A stretch of 64,000 nt of DNA from Euonymus europaeus (GCA_963580455.1 OY756969.1:7827501-7891500); one strand, 5' to 3'; shown: positions 1 through 11,226, numbered from the stretch's first letter. The notes: generated by a model from the letters alone, not told the origin. A program made the numbers and translations.

Positions 1-2724
1 ACAACGGGACTTATATCCCTTGGAAAATTGTCAAGTATATTGAAGACTTGGATGACAGTAGAAGCTTCAATTGGGCTGCCACAGTGAAGAAACAACTTTC
101 AAATTCAATTCACAAAAATGCTCAGCATTTGCATCGTGTCTCGGGATGCACAATTGCATTGCTTGTAAGTTTTTAATGTATTTTCCTATTCCAAAAAATA
201 TTTATCATAATAAATAGTTTTTTTTTTTATTTTCACTGACATTAATCTTATTTCGTATGTAGTATTGGTTTTGTGAGCATTCACTCTTGTTGACTCCAGC
301 TACGAAGAATAATTTTCCAAGATTTATGAAGTGGGATTTGAAGACCTTGGATTGGCATGTGGCAATTGGATTTTCTGAATTGTTAGATGATTTTGTAAGA
401 AATATTTACTCCTTTATTTCTTTGTTTCTCTTTATGATTTTATTTCTTAATTTATCTGTTTATTACTTTATTTCTCTGTACAATAATTTAATTCTTTGTC
501 CAATTTAATCCAGATCAATGATAAAGATCTTGAGCCAACTGTAATCGAAGAGCAACTACTTGAAAATTTGAATGTTGAAATGGATGACAATGAGGAGGAA
601 TCTGAAGAGGAGCAAGACAATGATGATGATGAGTAAGAGAAAGAAGAGAATGAAGAAGAAAAAGAAGAAGAGAAAGAAGAGGCCACTGATGATGACCAAA
701 GAAGATTTGATCCAATTGAATCATTTGATGGACAAGAAAATGAAATGGAAATAGAAGATCAAGTGAACATTGATAATGAAAAATATGAGCTTCAACAAAA
801 AGTCAAAACACTTGAAGAGGAATTAGCACAAAGAAATGAAAAAGTGTCTGCTCTTGAAGAAAATGTGAATATGCTTGAAGCAACAGTTGAGGTTATGAAA
901 GAGATGGCAAGAGAAATAGATGCACAAATGGCTATAACAGAATTTGAAAATTCTGTTTTGAAAGAAAAAATTGAAGAGATAAAAAATAAGGAAATGGAGG
1001 GAGCGAAAGAGGAACCAAAAGAGGAAGAGAGAAAGGAGGTGATAAAGAGAAAAATGGGGGGAAAGAAGAAAAGGAGAAAGAGGAAAAGGATGAGGAAAAC
1101 AAAGAGGAGGAAGAACCAAAAGAATTTGTAAGATCTGTGATTACAAGAATCAAGCAGAAAAAGAGAACAAAAAAACCTCTACTTGAAGATCATGAATATG
1201 ATTTTATGGTTAAAAAGAAACAAAAGATTGGTGGAAAGCAAAAGATTTGTGATTGACATCACAAATCAAATTTTTGAAGAAATGGCCTGTTGGATATAAC
1301 TTGTCAACAGCATACCGAGAAAAATTGAATGAAATCATTGCCATTGAAGGGAAAAGGTATGATATTCTAACCCTTGTGTTCTTTTCCCCGTGTCTCATTA
1401 ATATGGTTAAAAGTAAAGCTTGTAATGTGCATCAATTTGCTCTCTCTTCTTAAATTTGTCTCTGAATACCGTTGATATTATATATTTTCTTTTGATTTCT
1501 CACCCAAAAAAATGGGCCACTGTTGCTTTTTTTCAATCACTTTTTTTGGTTAGTTTGAAAATCCGGTCCAAAATGCTTGGGTTGAATCATTTTTCTCAGT
1601 TGAATCATTTTTCTCAGTTGAATCATTTTTCTCTGTTGAATCTTGTCTATTTTCAATTCACAGAGCTCATGTTTGGACGAGTTCAGGACCAATGTCAAAT
1701 GTATCTTTGAAAGACATAATAGACATGATTGAAGAAAAGGACATCATTGACGGAGTAAGTGAACATAAAATCCTGCATTTTTCTCTGTATGTTTATTTCA
1801 TTCTCTTAAAATTTCATTTAATTGTTGACGATGCTTCTTCTAGGTGATTGATTCATACAGTGAAATATTAATGGAAAGTCAAGAGTGAAGAGCCTAACAT
1901 CCCGCAAAGTCCGTGGAATTATTTTAATGGATCATCATTTGTATTTCCAAGTTGTTGTCTGGCAAGTCATTTTTTCTCTGTAGAAGCTATTTTTTCTCTG
2001 TACAATTATTTTTTGATCAATTTTTTTCCTGGTTCAGCAATTTATAAGGAGAAAAAATGAAAACCTCATACAAGCATTATTACACAAAAAGCTGGAAACA
2101 AAAAAATTTGAAGATGCAAAATTCTTGCTTTTCCCACTAAATTCGGATGGCAATCCTAAAAATCCTTCAAGACATTGGACACTGCTTTTGTTTGATACAG
2201 AGAGGGAAACTTGGACGCATTACAACTCAATGCGTCCAAGAAAGAAAGAGCTATCGGATCCTTACATGTTAGATGCAGAAGAAATGGTAATCTACTAAAC
2301 TCTATACATATGACCTATACATATGATAATTAATTTTAACTTTTCTATTCTACAGAAAACATATATCATTGAAAATGTAAAGAAGTTCGAAGAAAAAGGG
2401 AAGAATCATATATCTATGGGTGATATGCCTCAACAAATGGATGACAAGTATTATCATTTTTTTAAATTTCATGTAATATAATATAATAAATTTAATTTTT
2501 TACAAACAATTATTAACTCTTAAACCATTTGCAGCTTGCATTGCGGACCGATTGTGTGCTATGCAATTAAACAGATTCTTACGCATAGCTCTATCCCGAA
2601 GACACTAACCAAGAGTGAACAACGGCAAATCAAAACAGATATAATTCATGAACTGCTGAATGACAGGAAAGGGAGTTGGATGAGAGAAGATTATGAAACC
2701 TTCAAGAAATTTGAGCAAGACTGA
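1..2724 (+). pseudogene. KI/Ulp1-type cysteine protease gene of a MULE transposon, decayed, 5' end outside window
   Basis: Family role: Ulp1/SENP (C48) proteases cut SUMO-like conjugates; plant KI-MULE transposons carry such domains. Seen: exons 3-164 and 263-394 read in phase 0 with GT-AG borders (motifs NWAATVKKQL, YWFCEHSLLL, KWDLKTLDWHV). A long acidic, Lys/Glu-rich coiled-coil exon starts at 514. Later exons include VIDSYSEILMES (about 1843) and NIPQSPWNYFNG (about 1900). The protease core is at about 2040-2285 (RHWTLLLFD with the likely catalytic His) and 2535-2724 (LHCGPIVCYAIKQI with the likely catalytic Cys). Damage: in-frame TAA at 634-636, a frameshift near the G-run at about 1060, another near 1250, and TGA after MESQE at about 1886. 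The usual Asp region reads HYNSM. Nearby at 4741-5475 (-) lies a MULE transposase, so both may belong to one element. A TAA at 634 inside GAGTAAGA could instead be a splice donor. Confidence 0.75.
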
Positions 2725-3049
2725 TACTAATTTTTCTTTGTAGATAGACATATATCTCTGTCATATGAACACATGACACTATGCATATTATTGCAATATC
2801 TAAGCTGGAAGATTTTGTGTTCATACATTATGTACAACTAACAAACAAGATATTGAAAGAGGCCCTATTAAGTTGGAGGATTTTGTTTTTTTCTTAGTTA
2901 GTTTTGTAACAAATGTTGATTGCTTGATCGAGTTCGTTTGCAGTTATATTTGCAATTATGTTGAAGTTTGCCACTGATAGTCTATAGCGGTTTGAGTTTT
3001 GATTTCCTTGGTGCAGCTATTTTCTGCAGAACCTATATTGAATCTGTAG

Positions 3050-3720
3050 AACCCACATTTTTCTCTGTAGAACCATAAAACTAAACCCTAAACTATGTAA
3101 AAACCTAAACCAAAAAACTTTAAAAGCCTATACTTTAAAACCCTAAATCCTAAACCTTAAAAGCATAAACCATATAGAACCTACATTTTTCTCTGAAAAA
3201 CCATATAAACGCTAAACTTTAAAAAACAATAAACCCCAACGAACCATAAATCTAAATATGCGCAATTTTTATTTGTAAAAACTAAACCCTAAACTAGATA
3301 AATCCTAAAGTCAATCATAAATGCCAAACCCTAAACCCTTAAACTTTAAAACCTTAAAACCCTAAAACACTAAACCTTAAAACCCTAAAACACTAAACCT
3401 TAAAATCATAAACTCTATAGAACCTACATTTTTCTCTGTAGAACTATATAAACCCTAAACCTTACAAAACCCTAAATGGTAAACACTATATAGAACCTAC
3501 ATTTTTCTCTGTAGAACCATATAAACCCTAAACCTTAAAAATCTTGAAATGCTAAAACTAAAAAAACAATAAACCCCAAAGAATCCTAAATCTATATATG
3601 CACTATTTTTATTTATAAAACCTAAACCCCAAACTATGTAAAACCGAAACCTCAATCCTAAATGCCAAACCAAAATTCCCAGACCCTAAACCCTAAACTC
3701 TAAACCTTGTGTATCAATTT
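3050..3720. repeat. Degenerate AAACCCT-rich (telomere-like) sequence with interspersed TTTTTCTCTGTAGAAC motif
   Basis: The stretch is built from irregular copies of CTAAACCCTAAA-like words, which match the plant telomere unit in sequence but not in strict 7-bp register. Between them the motif ACATTTTTCTCTGTAGAACC recurs near 3054, 3182, 3425 and 3500. No coding frame is seen. It follows the protease pseudogene directly. Confidence 0.75.
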
Positions 3721-3759
3721 TTTATTCTATAACCTAAACCGTAAATGTAAAACTCTAAG

Positions 3760-4480
3760 GGTCTCAGATTCGCTAAACCCTAACGGGCTCGTGTATCAGT
3801 TTTTCAATCTGTAACCTAAACAGTAAGTGTTAAACCCTAAGGGTCTCGGATTCGCTAAACCCTAACGGGCTCGTGTATCAGTTTTTCAATCTGTAACCTA
3901 AACAGTAAGTGTTAAACCCTAAGGGTCTCGGATTTGCTAAACCCTAACGGGCTCGTGTATCAGTTTTTCAATCTGTAACCTAAATAGTAAGTGTTAAACC
4001 CTACGAGTTTCGGATTCGCTAAACCCTAACGGGCTCGTGTATTAGTTTTTCAATCTGTAACCTAAACAGTAAGTGTTAAACCCTAAGAGTTTTGGATTCG
4101 CTAAACCCTAACGGGCTCATGTATCAAATTCTCTAAACCCGAACGGGCTCGTGTATCGATTTTTCATTCTATAACCTAAACAATAAGTGTTAAACCCTAA
4201 GAGTTTCGGATTCGCTAAACCGTAATAAGCTCATGTATCGGATTCTTTAAACCCTAACGGGCTCGTGTATCAGTTTTTCATTCTGTAACCTAAATAGTAA
4301 GTGTTAAACCTTTAGGGTTTCGGATTCGCTAAACCCTAACGGGCTCGTATGTCATTTTTTATTATGTAACCTAAACAGTAAGTGTTAAACCCTAAAGGAT
4401 TCAGATTCACTAAACCCTAAAAGGTTCATGTATCGAATTCGCTAAACCCTAACAGGCTCTTGTATCGGTTTTTCATTCTG
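3760..4480. repeat. 82-bp minisatellite with embedded AAACCCTAA words
   Basis: The word CGGGCTCGTGTATC starts at 3784, 3866, 3948 and 4030, exactly 82 bp apart; later copies to about 4460 are shortened or rearranged. Each unit has TCAGTTTTTCAATCTGTAAC, an AGTAAGTGTTAAACCCTAA block, and a GATTCGCTAAACCCTAA block. No open frame of note. The array lies between the 3' ends of the protease pseudogene (+) and the transposase pseudogene (-). Confidence 0.9.
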
Positions 4481-4740
4481 AAACTTTAAAGGGAATGAAT
4501 TCGATAAACCACTTCTATGTTCAACACTTCATCAATGTTAAACTTATTTTTATCTGTTCAAGTTATTTTTCTCTGTAGAACTTATTTTGCTCTGTAGAAC
4601 TATTTTTTTTGCATAACAATACAGCTTTTCATTATGAAAAAAAAGATGGTGTCCAACAAACAGCAAAGTAAAAGAGTAGAAATACTGAAATTACATATAA
4701 TGAATAGTCCAAGAATACAAAAATGTGAATTACATCTCTA

Positions 4741-5475
4741 TCATAATGCGCCATTGCAACTCCTCTTATTGTGATTCCCAATCTGCCCACATCTTCCGCA
4801 CTTGATCTTTCTAGGAATGCTCTCTCCAACAGATCTGATTCTCTTCTTCTTGGGCCTTCCTAGCTGTTTCTTTGACTTAGGTGGGAAAATAAGTGGATCT
4901 GTATTCTTTCCACCCACTTTCCACACCATTTGGACCGGAAATATAGACTATGAGTAGCATCCAACATAAAATGCAGCATGAAAGTAATTCTCAACATAAT
5001 CATATATGACTTTTCCACTCTTGGACAAAACCGCAAATGCATGGGAACATGGGAAACCATTTATTTGCCATCTCCCACATGAACAAACCCTTTGTAAAAT
5101 ATTAACCACCTAAACAGGAGATGAATGTACCTCAAATACTTCAACACTGGATGCATTAACAACCCAAGGACAACCATCCTTCAAAAATGTTTGAATTTTC
5201 TTCTCCTTAGAAGGACATAAAACTGAATTCCATGTCTTTGCAATATCCCTTTTACTTGATATCCGATCCATAAACTTCCAACGAATCTTATCAACCAAGT
5301 TTGTGATAGGTAAAAAACGATATTCAAAAATCAAAGAATTGAATGACTCAGCCAAATTTGAATACATCTCACCATAACGATTGCCAGTAAAATATGCATT
5401 AGCCCAATGTGTTGCTGGAGCATCCTCTATAAAACTAGCAACATTGGCACCACCAACAGATAAAAGTTCTTACAT
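4741..5475 (-). pseudogene. MULE (MuDR-type) transposase, C-terminal part with SWIM and zinc knuckle
   Basis: Family role: mudrA-type transposases move Mutator-like elements. Seen on the minus strand: an open frame from about 5470 (APATHWANAYFTGNRYGEM, then NLAESFNSLI), typical of the region before the SWIM finger. Next comes CSCGRWQINGFPCSHA (about 5045-5090), a CxCx9CxH SWIM motif, and a basic tail with KKQLGRPKKKRIRS. Last is CGRCGQIGNHNKRSC, a CX2CX4HX4C zinc knuckle just before the TGA at 4741-4743. Two in-frame stops break it, after HSSPV (about 5110) and after YVGCYS (about 4950). The DDE catalytic region is not present; sequence upstream of 5475 turns into AT-rich repeat. Confidence 0.85.
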
Positions 5476-6265
5476 ACAGAGATTATGAAGTTTGCTATGA
5501 TCCGATATATGTGAGAGATTGAGTGGAAAAGGGATACTTTTTATTTCGATATATGTATACAAAGTCACACCATATGTATATATATTATGTGAAAGAGACA
5601 CCTTTGTCTCGATATATATATATATATATATATATATCAACATAACATATCACATATATAATATATATATATACACATACATAATATATATATATATGTG
5701 TGTGTGTGCGTGTTTGTGTGACTACATACGATAATTCCTCCAATTACGGAATTCGGTGACCAAAGTTAAATCCAAGAAATATCATCAATTGGTATTTTTA
5801 GGATTAAATTGAATCACATGCCATAAATTGGTATCTTTTAGGATCCAAATCACATACCATAAGTTTGTATTTCCTTTTGAAAATAAGTTCATGGCAGACA
5901 CTTAATATTTATTCCCCATAATTTCCTTCACCGACACACCTCACGCTAAAGTCAGCATCTATCACCATCACTAACCTCCATCATTCAATTCCTCACCCAC
6001 CATCAATACCAACTCGCCGTCATTCAGTCACCATTTTTTTCTATATAGTTCAACCCCAAATCTCCACCATTGAAACTCCTCACCCATCATCTCTTCATAT
6101 TCCATTAACTTGATCTTGGAACCACCATCCACATATCTATCATTATCAGCCAAACTTTGAATTTTTCTTTTTTTTAAGCTCAATTATGGATTGCTCTATG
6201 ATCTCTCCAAATTAAAACCCATGTAGATAGTGAAGGTCTAGTTTTGGTAGCAAATAACTCCACGC
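5476..6265. other. AT-rich spacer with palindromic dispersed repeat and SSR
   Basis: No gene. It has a TA/TG microsatellite (5612-5715). From about 5735 to 6060 the sequence resembles 47700-48300 (shared words include TTAAATCCAAGAAA and CTAAAGTCA). Copies of the palindromic word CCATAAATTGGTAT lie at 5790-5870. Just before the NHX-like ATG at 6266, CTAGTTTTGGTA also matches about 48307. Confidence 0.6.
5612..5715. repeat. (TA)n / (TG)n microsatellite
   Basis: Uninterrupted TA dinucleotides at 5612-5637, then a mixed TA/ACATAC block and a short TG run to about 5712. Confidence 0.9.
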
Positions 6266-6573
6266 ATGGAGGTCCTTGTTTCACCAATCAAGGACTCATC
6301 GTCATTTCTCAACAGTAGTACCATTATTTCCATCTCCTTGTGTTTTGCGCTCCTCTATGCTTGCATCATCATTGGCCGCCTTTTTGAAGAAAACATATGG
6401 AAAAGTGAGTCCACCACTGCGCTTCTCTTGGGGCTATGCGCTGACGTAGTGGTGTTGCTGATTCCAGGTGAAAAAGATGCAATTTTTCAAGAATATCACA
6501 ACAATTTTTTTTTTCGGAGTACTCAATACAGTAATTTCTTTTTGCATCATCTCACTAGTTTGGCTAATGGATT
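6266..6573 (+). pseudogene. NHX-type Na+/H+ antiporter fragment, truncated by retrotransposon insertion
   Basis: Family role: plant NHX proteins exchange Na+ or K+ for H+ across the vacuolar membrane. From the ATG at 6266 the frame gives SISLCFALLYACIIIGRLFE followed by a stretch ending in GLCADVVVLLI, matching the first membrane segments of NHX proteins. At about 6463 the homology shifts by one frame to QVKKMQFFKNITTIFFFGVL and then VISFCIISLVWLMD, the membrane segment that normally follows about 30 residues later. That piece, including the LPPIIFNAGF-type region, is missing. Homology stops near 6573, where element A is inserted; sequence after A (18106 on) gives no clear NHX match. No introns are seen in the piece, which could reflect a retrocopy or a transposon-captured fragment. 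It is not functional. Confidence 0.75.
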
Positions 6574-7113
6574 TGATGACGTCAAAAAGGTGCCAGTACC
6601 AAGAAGACGATCAGTGTGTCAGACCTGTAGTCATGCAAAACTAGCAAGAGTGAAGACCCCTCTAGGGAGCCGACCAGCCAGACAGTCCTGCATAATGAAC
6701 AAAGATGAGCTAAAGGCCGCACCAGAGGTAGTCCTCTGTCGTTGGCGCTCTGACGCTCAAGTCAGTTCCTATTATGAAATTAGGCGAGCTCCTCGGACTA
6801 GAGCTCTCTCTTCATTAGAGTTCAAAAATTGTGATTAGGAAGATAATACCTGACTTTGAGAGCTTTATATAGGATTTAGAGCATTATTAACCTAGGTCCC
6901 TTAATTATTGTTGGGGGTTGCATTTAATGCTTTTCACCTTGGTAGGTTCAGGTCTTTCACTATACCGAGGAAGTAACCTCAGTAGGGCACTGCTGCCCAG
7001 TTACTTTTCTTCTTTGCTTACCGAGATGAATTCCTTGTGAGGCATGGAAGACTTGCTGAGCCCAATATAACACGTGTCAACATATAATTGGTGGGGGTAT
7101 TTTGGTAATATCA
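6574..7113 (-). repeat. Element A 3' LTR (540 bp)
   Basis: Matches 17480-18105 along its length but lacks the duplicated block CCGACCAG...GAAGACCC found there, hence 540 rather than 626 bp. On the minus strand TATATAAAGC (about 6863-6872) is a likely TATA box. Just inside, 7114-7132 read on the minus strand gives GGGAGTTGGGGGGCAAC, the polypurine tract. Confidence 0.93.
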
Positions 7114-7286
7114 GTTGCCCCCCAACTCCCTTATCGAGGCGCCGTTCTGTGCAGATCGATGAGAGGAGTAATTATGTCATGCCATTAATGGGGAGATGAC
7201 AGCCCAGACCCTTAGATCAACGGTCCATGTTTGCGCGGCTTATTGGCCATCTGTTTCTGTCCGTTGATCTGAGGTCAGTCATCTGC

Positions 7287-7294
7287 TATATAAG
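7287..7294 (+). promoter_or_regulatory. TATA box for the antisense gene of element A
   Basis: CTATATAAGGGCC lies about 130 bp before the ATG at 7420, on the strand opposite to gag-pol. The leader between them has no long frame. Element C has the same arrangement (36794). Confidence 0.55.
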
Positions 7295-7419
7295 GGCCTG
7301 AAGAACTGGTCATTCCACACATCTTAAAAAAGTTGAGAGCCTATACCGAGCTGTCGTACATACCAAGCAAGAAAACATTCAAAAAATTCCAAGTTACCGA
7401 GCATTCATTGAGGTAAGAC

Positions 7420-9638
7420 ATGTCTTCCTCTAGTTCTAGCACATCTTCCATATCTCGTTTCTCAACCTCCTTTTCTGATAGTGACCGAGCAACCACCTCT
7501 ACTGATGAGGTGGTTATAACTCAAACAAACCCTCCTTTAACAAAACCAATTTTTGTATAGTCTTCCTCGGTAGATTACCCTGTAGAGTATGCCCCTTATG
7601 ATCTCTCCCTTCCCAATGAGAGGGGTGGAGGTACTGATGCCAGCACCACTGAACCGACCTACCTCACTTGTGACCAGTCAAATAGTTATATTGACGAAGT
7701 GGTGGCCAAGTGTGGTCTTCCCTACCCTTACCGATGTGTGGGTAATGGTGAATCTCCATTTCACCCTAACCGACGTGAGTTTGCTATCTCACTTAGGTCA
7801 CTCCAAGCTGGTGCCAAGATTCCTTTCCCACCAGCCATTACCAGTTTTCTTCGTTGGTTTAATCTTTCTCCAGCCATTCTGGCACCAAATTCCTGGCACT
7901 TTCTGGCCAACCTTATGTGCCTTTCTCACAGACATCATCTCGGTATCTCTTCCTCGGCCATTCAACACCTTTCTCCATTGTGCCATCTTCCAAACTCTCC
8001 TGGCCTCTTTTACCTACAACTCAAGCCAGGACTTAAGATTCCCTTGTACAATCAGTCCATCAAAAGATGGAAAAATTCATATATTTTTGTATGAGTTCCT
8101 CTTCCTCAAGGAGAGGAACTTCCTTTCCGTACCAACTGGTCGGTACCCTTTACCGATTAGTTCAACCGTCCTCCCCAGTTGAGGGATGAGGAATTAAAAT
8201 TATTCGAAGCTTGGAAGGAACTCCTTGTCGTTGGGGTTGATACCGACATGAGATTCAGCCCGCAGGACTTCTCAGTTTCTAATTTTTGTTACGAATCTCG
8301 GCAAGGTTTGCTTTTTTTCAATTTTTCAATATTTTTTATTATCATCACTGATCGGTATTTATTTGACTTGTGGTGATGCCTTGTAGATATGGCTGACTTG
8401 TCTGAGTACATGGCGATGAACGCGGCCCTTGCTCCTCGGCAACAGAAAAGGAAGAAGCCCTCTAAGGGAAAGGACCCGAAGAGGTATCGTGTAGGTGACA
8501 CAGGGGAGACTAGGGCAGCTGAGATAGCCCTAACTGGTGCTACCACATCGGCCACTACTGTGACTCGGAGTGCCCCATCTCCTAGGTTGGGAACTCCTTG
8601 ACCGGGGGTTTCTTAAATCCCTTGCCAGGTAAATGATCCTCCTTTGGGATCAATTACCGAGGAGGACTTTGCTCGGCACGCTCCCCAGTGGGATGTCAAC
8701 CAGACGGATAGGGTGGTCAATCCAAGAGTGGCTACCGAGATGCCGAAGCATTTACCCACCCCGACAGACTATGACAGAGTGTCTAGTCTAACTGCCATGG
8801 AGCATCTAACACAGATGAACTCCCTCTTCATGCAGGTATGAGTTTTTGCTCTTGAGCTCGGTATCTTGATTTTTATGTATAATTTTTCTGAACTCTTTTT
8901 TTATTGTAGACTGTTGTGCACCTCTCTGCCCTTCCCTCAAGCATTGCTCGGTTTGCCTATGAGGAGACCATGCAGAGGGAGAGAGCTAATGCTGCCGAGG
9001 AGCGTGCCACCAAGGTTAAGAACGAGCTGAACTTGGTGAAGACAGAGATGGAGGAAATCCTGCAAGCCCATTCTGCTCAGCTTGAGAAAACTGCTCGGCA
9101 AAGAAAGGAGTGGAAGGAGAGAACAAGCTCTTTAGAGCGTAAATTGAAGAATGCTGAGGAGATCTATCAACGACTCCTCGATGATGTCTAGCAGCAGATC
9201 ATCCAGAAATTCAAGGACTCGGAGCAGTTCAAGGCTGCCCTGAGGGAGGAAGGCTTTTATGGCTTCCGTGGAGGGGTCAAGGAGTCCAGGAAGCTGCTCG
9301 TCAAGCCTGGCCTGGACTCTTCCATCTTGACTCCTTTGTGCCCTTCTCTCTTGGGAAGGGATCAGCTTGAGGAGTCTAAGGAGAAGATCCTTGAAGCCTT
9401 TAGGAAGGCTGAGCAGAGAAGGAAGAGGGAGCTTGCCAAGATGGATTTTTCTGAGGAAGAAGCATCTGATGAGGAGGTGGAGGTAGTGGAAGAGGAGATC
9501 CTGGAGGCTGACCTGGATGGAAAAACCGAAGCTCCTTTCCCCACTACTGAGACAACCAAGGAGGCTCCTTCATCTTTGCCAGCCAATGTGCCTTCTGCCG
9601 AGGCGTCTGGCTCTGGGATCCCTCCTTTAGATGTCTAA
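7420..9638 (+). pseudogene. Antisense multi-exon gene of element A (putative gypsy-type transposon domain, then coiled coil)
   Basis: It starts with a serine-rich ATG frame at 7420. A domain follows with FAISLRSLQAGAKIPFPPAI and SFLRWFNLSPAILAPNSW, which resembles the 'putative gypsy type transposon' domain (PF04195 style) common in Tat-type elements. Likely introns are about 8309-8386 and 8836-8909, both GT-AG. The later exons encode a basic stretch (RQQKRKKPSKGKD), then a long coiled coil (8916-9191, many Glu/Lys/Arg) and an acidic tail ending PPLDV before TAA at about 9636. Stops at 7558 (TAG), 8095 and 8158, a stop near 8600, and one at 9189 show decay. It is convergent with the element's pol. 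Function in retrotransposition is unknown; it may be structural or regulatory. Confidence 0.75.
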
Positions 9639-10182
9639 ATTCTTTTTTTATAATTAATGAAATATGCCTTTTTGTTATTCGGCAACTCAGACCTCTTCAT
9701 GTATGTTCACCTGATCGGTAGACCGACCATCCTGTTTATGTTTTAAGACTTTCATGAGTCTTAAAAAGAAATTAAATAGCTTTCTTCAACTGTGGTACCA
9801 TCTCGGTCGGTATTCTGACTGGGGTTCTTGGACCCTTTATAGTGAGGACCCAAGTCTTCATAATTGCCTAGATACTATCCTGGTCGGTAGGCCGACCAGG
9901 CTTATAGTATCTTCATTTTCTCTTTTTGGAAAATTTGCTTTAAGTCTTGACATCTTGTGATGCTGGTCGGTAAGCCATTTATACTTAGGCAATTTTTTGG
10001 CCAAGTTTGTATGTTGTTCATGTCAATGTTTTGGCCAAGTTTGCATGTTGTTCATGTCAAGTCTTCTTATGCATGTAGATGCCTTATTTTGTGAAAGAGA
10101 CCTTAGCCTTTATTTATTCACGCATGTTCCAAGCTGAAAAACAAATGCGTTAAATAGAAACATCAGTTATTATAATAAAGCC
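9639..10182. other. Spacer between convergent antisense gene and pol of element A
   Basis: No coding sequence. Holds several TGGTCGGTA words and the strong hairpin at 9871-9911, plus a short direct repeat (TTTTTTGGCCAAGTTTG-like words at about 9990 and 10030). Confidence 0.6.
9871..9911. terminator. Two-tier hairpin between convergent genes of element A
   Basis: Inner arms CCTGGTCGG and CCGACCAGG are perfect around a TAGG loop; outer arms GATACTAT and ATAGTATC are also perfect, with CTT bulged on one side. It lies 230 bp after the antisense gene and 270 bp after pol on the other strand. A role in 3' end formation is inference. Confidence 0.45.
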
Positions 10183-11226
10183 CTACACATAGTATCTTCG
10201 AAGATTCTCCACGTTCCAGGGTCTCATATCCCCGGGCCTCGTTGGATCTTTGATATTGTATGTGCCTTCCTTTAAATTCTTCACAACTTGGTAGGGCCCT
10301 TCCCAGGTTTCACCTAGCTTACCTGGGTGTTTTCCTGTAGCAGCTACCTTTCTCAGTACAAGGTCTCCTACAAAGAACGTTCTCTTCCGTACGCGTCTGT
10401 TGTAGTACTGAGTTGTCCTCTATTTGTATGCAGCAGTCCGGATCTTGGCATTTTCCCTTGTCTCTTCTAGGAGATCAAGGTTATTGAGCAGTAGCTCATC
10501 ATTCATTGATTCTTCAAAATTGGCGGTCCTCAATGAAGGGACCCCAATCTCGACCGGGATAACTGCCTCGGTTCCAAATGATAGGGAGAATGGAGTTTCA
10601 CCTGTCGATGTCCTGGGAGTAGTACGTTATGCCCACAGCACACTAGGTAACTCTTCAACCCATCTTCCTTTTGCTCCATCCAGCCTTGTTTTCAAACCTT
10701 CCAGGATGGTCCGGTTTGTAACCTCTGCTTGACCATTTGCCTGAGGATGTGCCACAGAAGTAATCCTTAGGTCGATGCTAAGGTCTTCACAAAACATGTG
10801 CATTTTTTTACTAACAAACTGTCTTCCCTTGTCCACCATCAGGGCTTATGGCAAGCCATATCTATAGACAATAGTTCTCCACATAAATTCCATCACCTTC
10901 TGCTCTGAGATTGACGCCAATGGCTCTACCTTTATCCATTTTGTGAAGTAATCAACAGCCACAATAAGGTTTCTCCTCTGTCCGGCTGTTTGGACTAATG
11001 GTCCAAGGAGATCCATGTCCCATTGTGCAAATGGGCAGGGGTTTTGCATGGGGATAATGTCCGAGGAAGGTACCCGTGGTACGTTTGAGTGTCTTTGACA
11101 CTTATCACATTTCTGCACAAGTTCTTTGGCATCCTTCATCATAGTAGGCCAATAATACCCACATCTCAGCACCTTATAACTTAAGGTCCTGGCACCAATG
11201 TGGCTTCCACATATCCCCTCATGCAC
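10183..11226 (-). pseudogene. Element A integrase
   Basis: Integrase inserts the cDNA into host DNA. Minus strand, N to C: zinc-binding part ending CDKCQRHS (about 11110), core with QWDMDLLGPL and VDYFTKWIKVEPLA, then VDKGRQFVSKK where the usual catalytic Asp follows T/D-N-G (here VDKGRQF), and ITSVAHPQANGQAEVTNRTI with the third acidic residue. The C-terminal part has GKLGETWEGPYQV, a GPY/F-type module, and ends RRYYV before the stop at 10183. Stops lie after YRYGLP (about 10849), after PSVLWA (about 10626) and near 10420. It follows RNase H in the same direction. Confidence 0.88.

Noticed and set aside
468..724. Minus-strand Ser- and His-rich frames at 0.5-0.7 kb
   Set aside because: They are complements of the GAA/GAT-rich acidic exon.
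745..1131. Separate gene for a 128-aa Lys/Glu-rich protein
   Set aside because: It is in the same frame as the exon starting at 514 and only looks separate because of the TAA at 634 and the frameshift near 1060.
6266..6838. A 190-aa protein gene
   Set aside because: The second half of the frame is LTR sequence of element A; only the first part is NHX-like, so it is a chimera made by the insertion.
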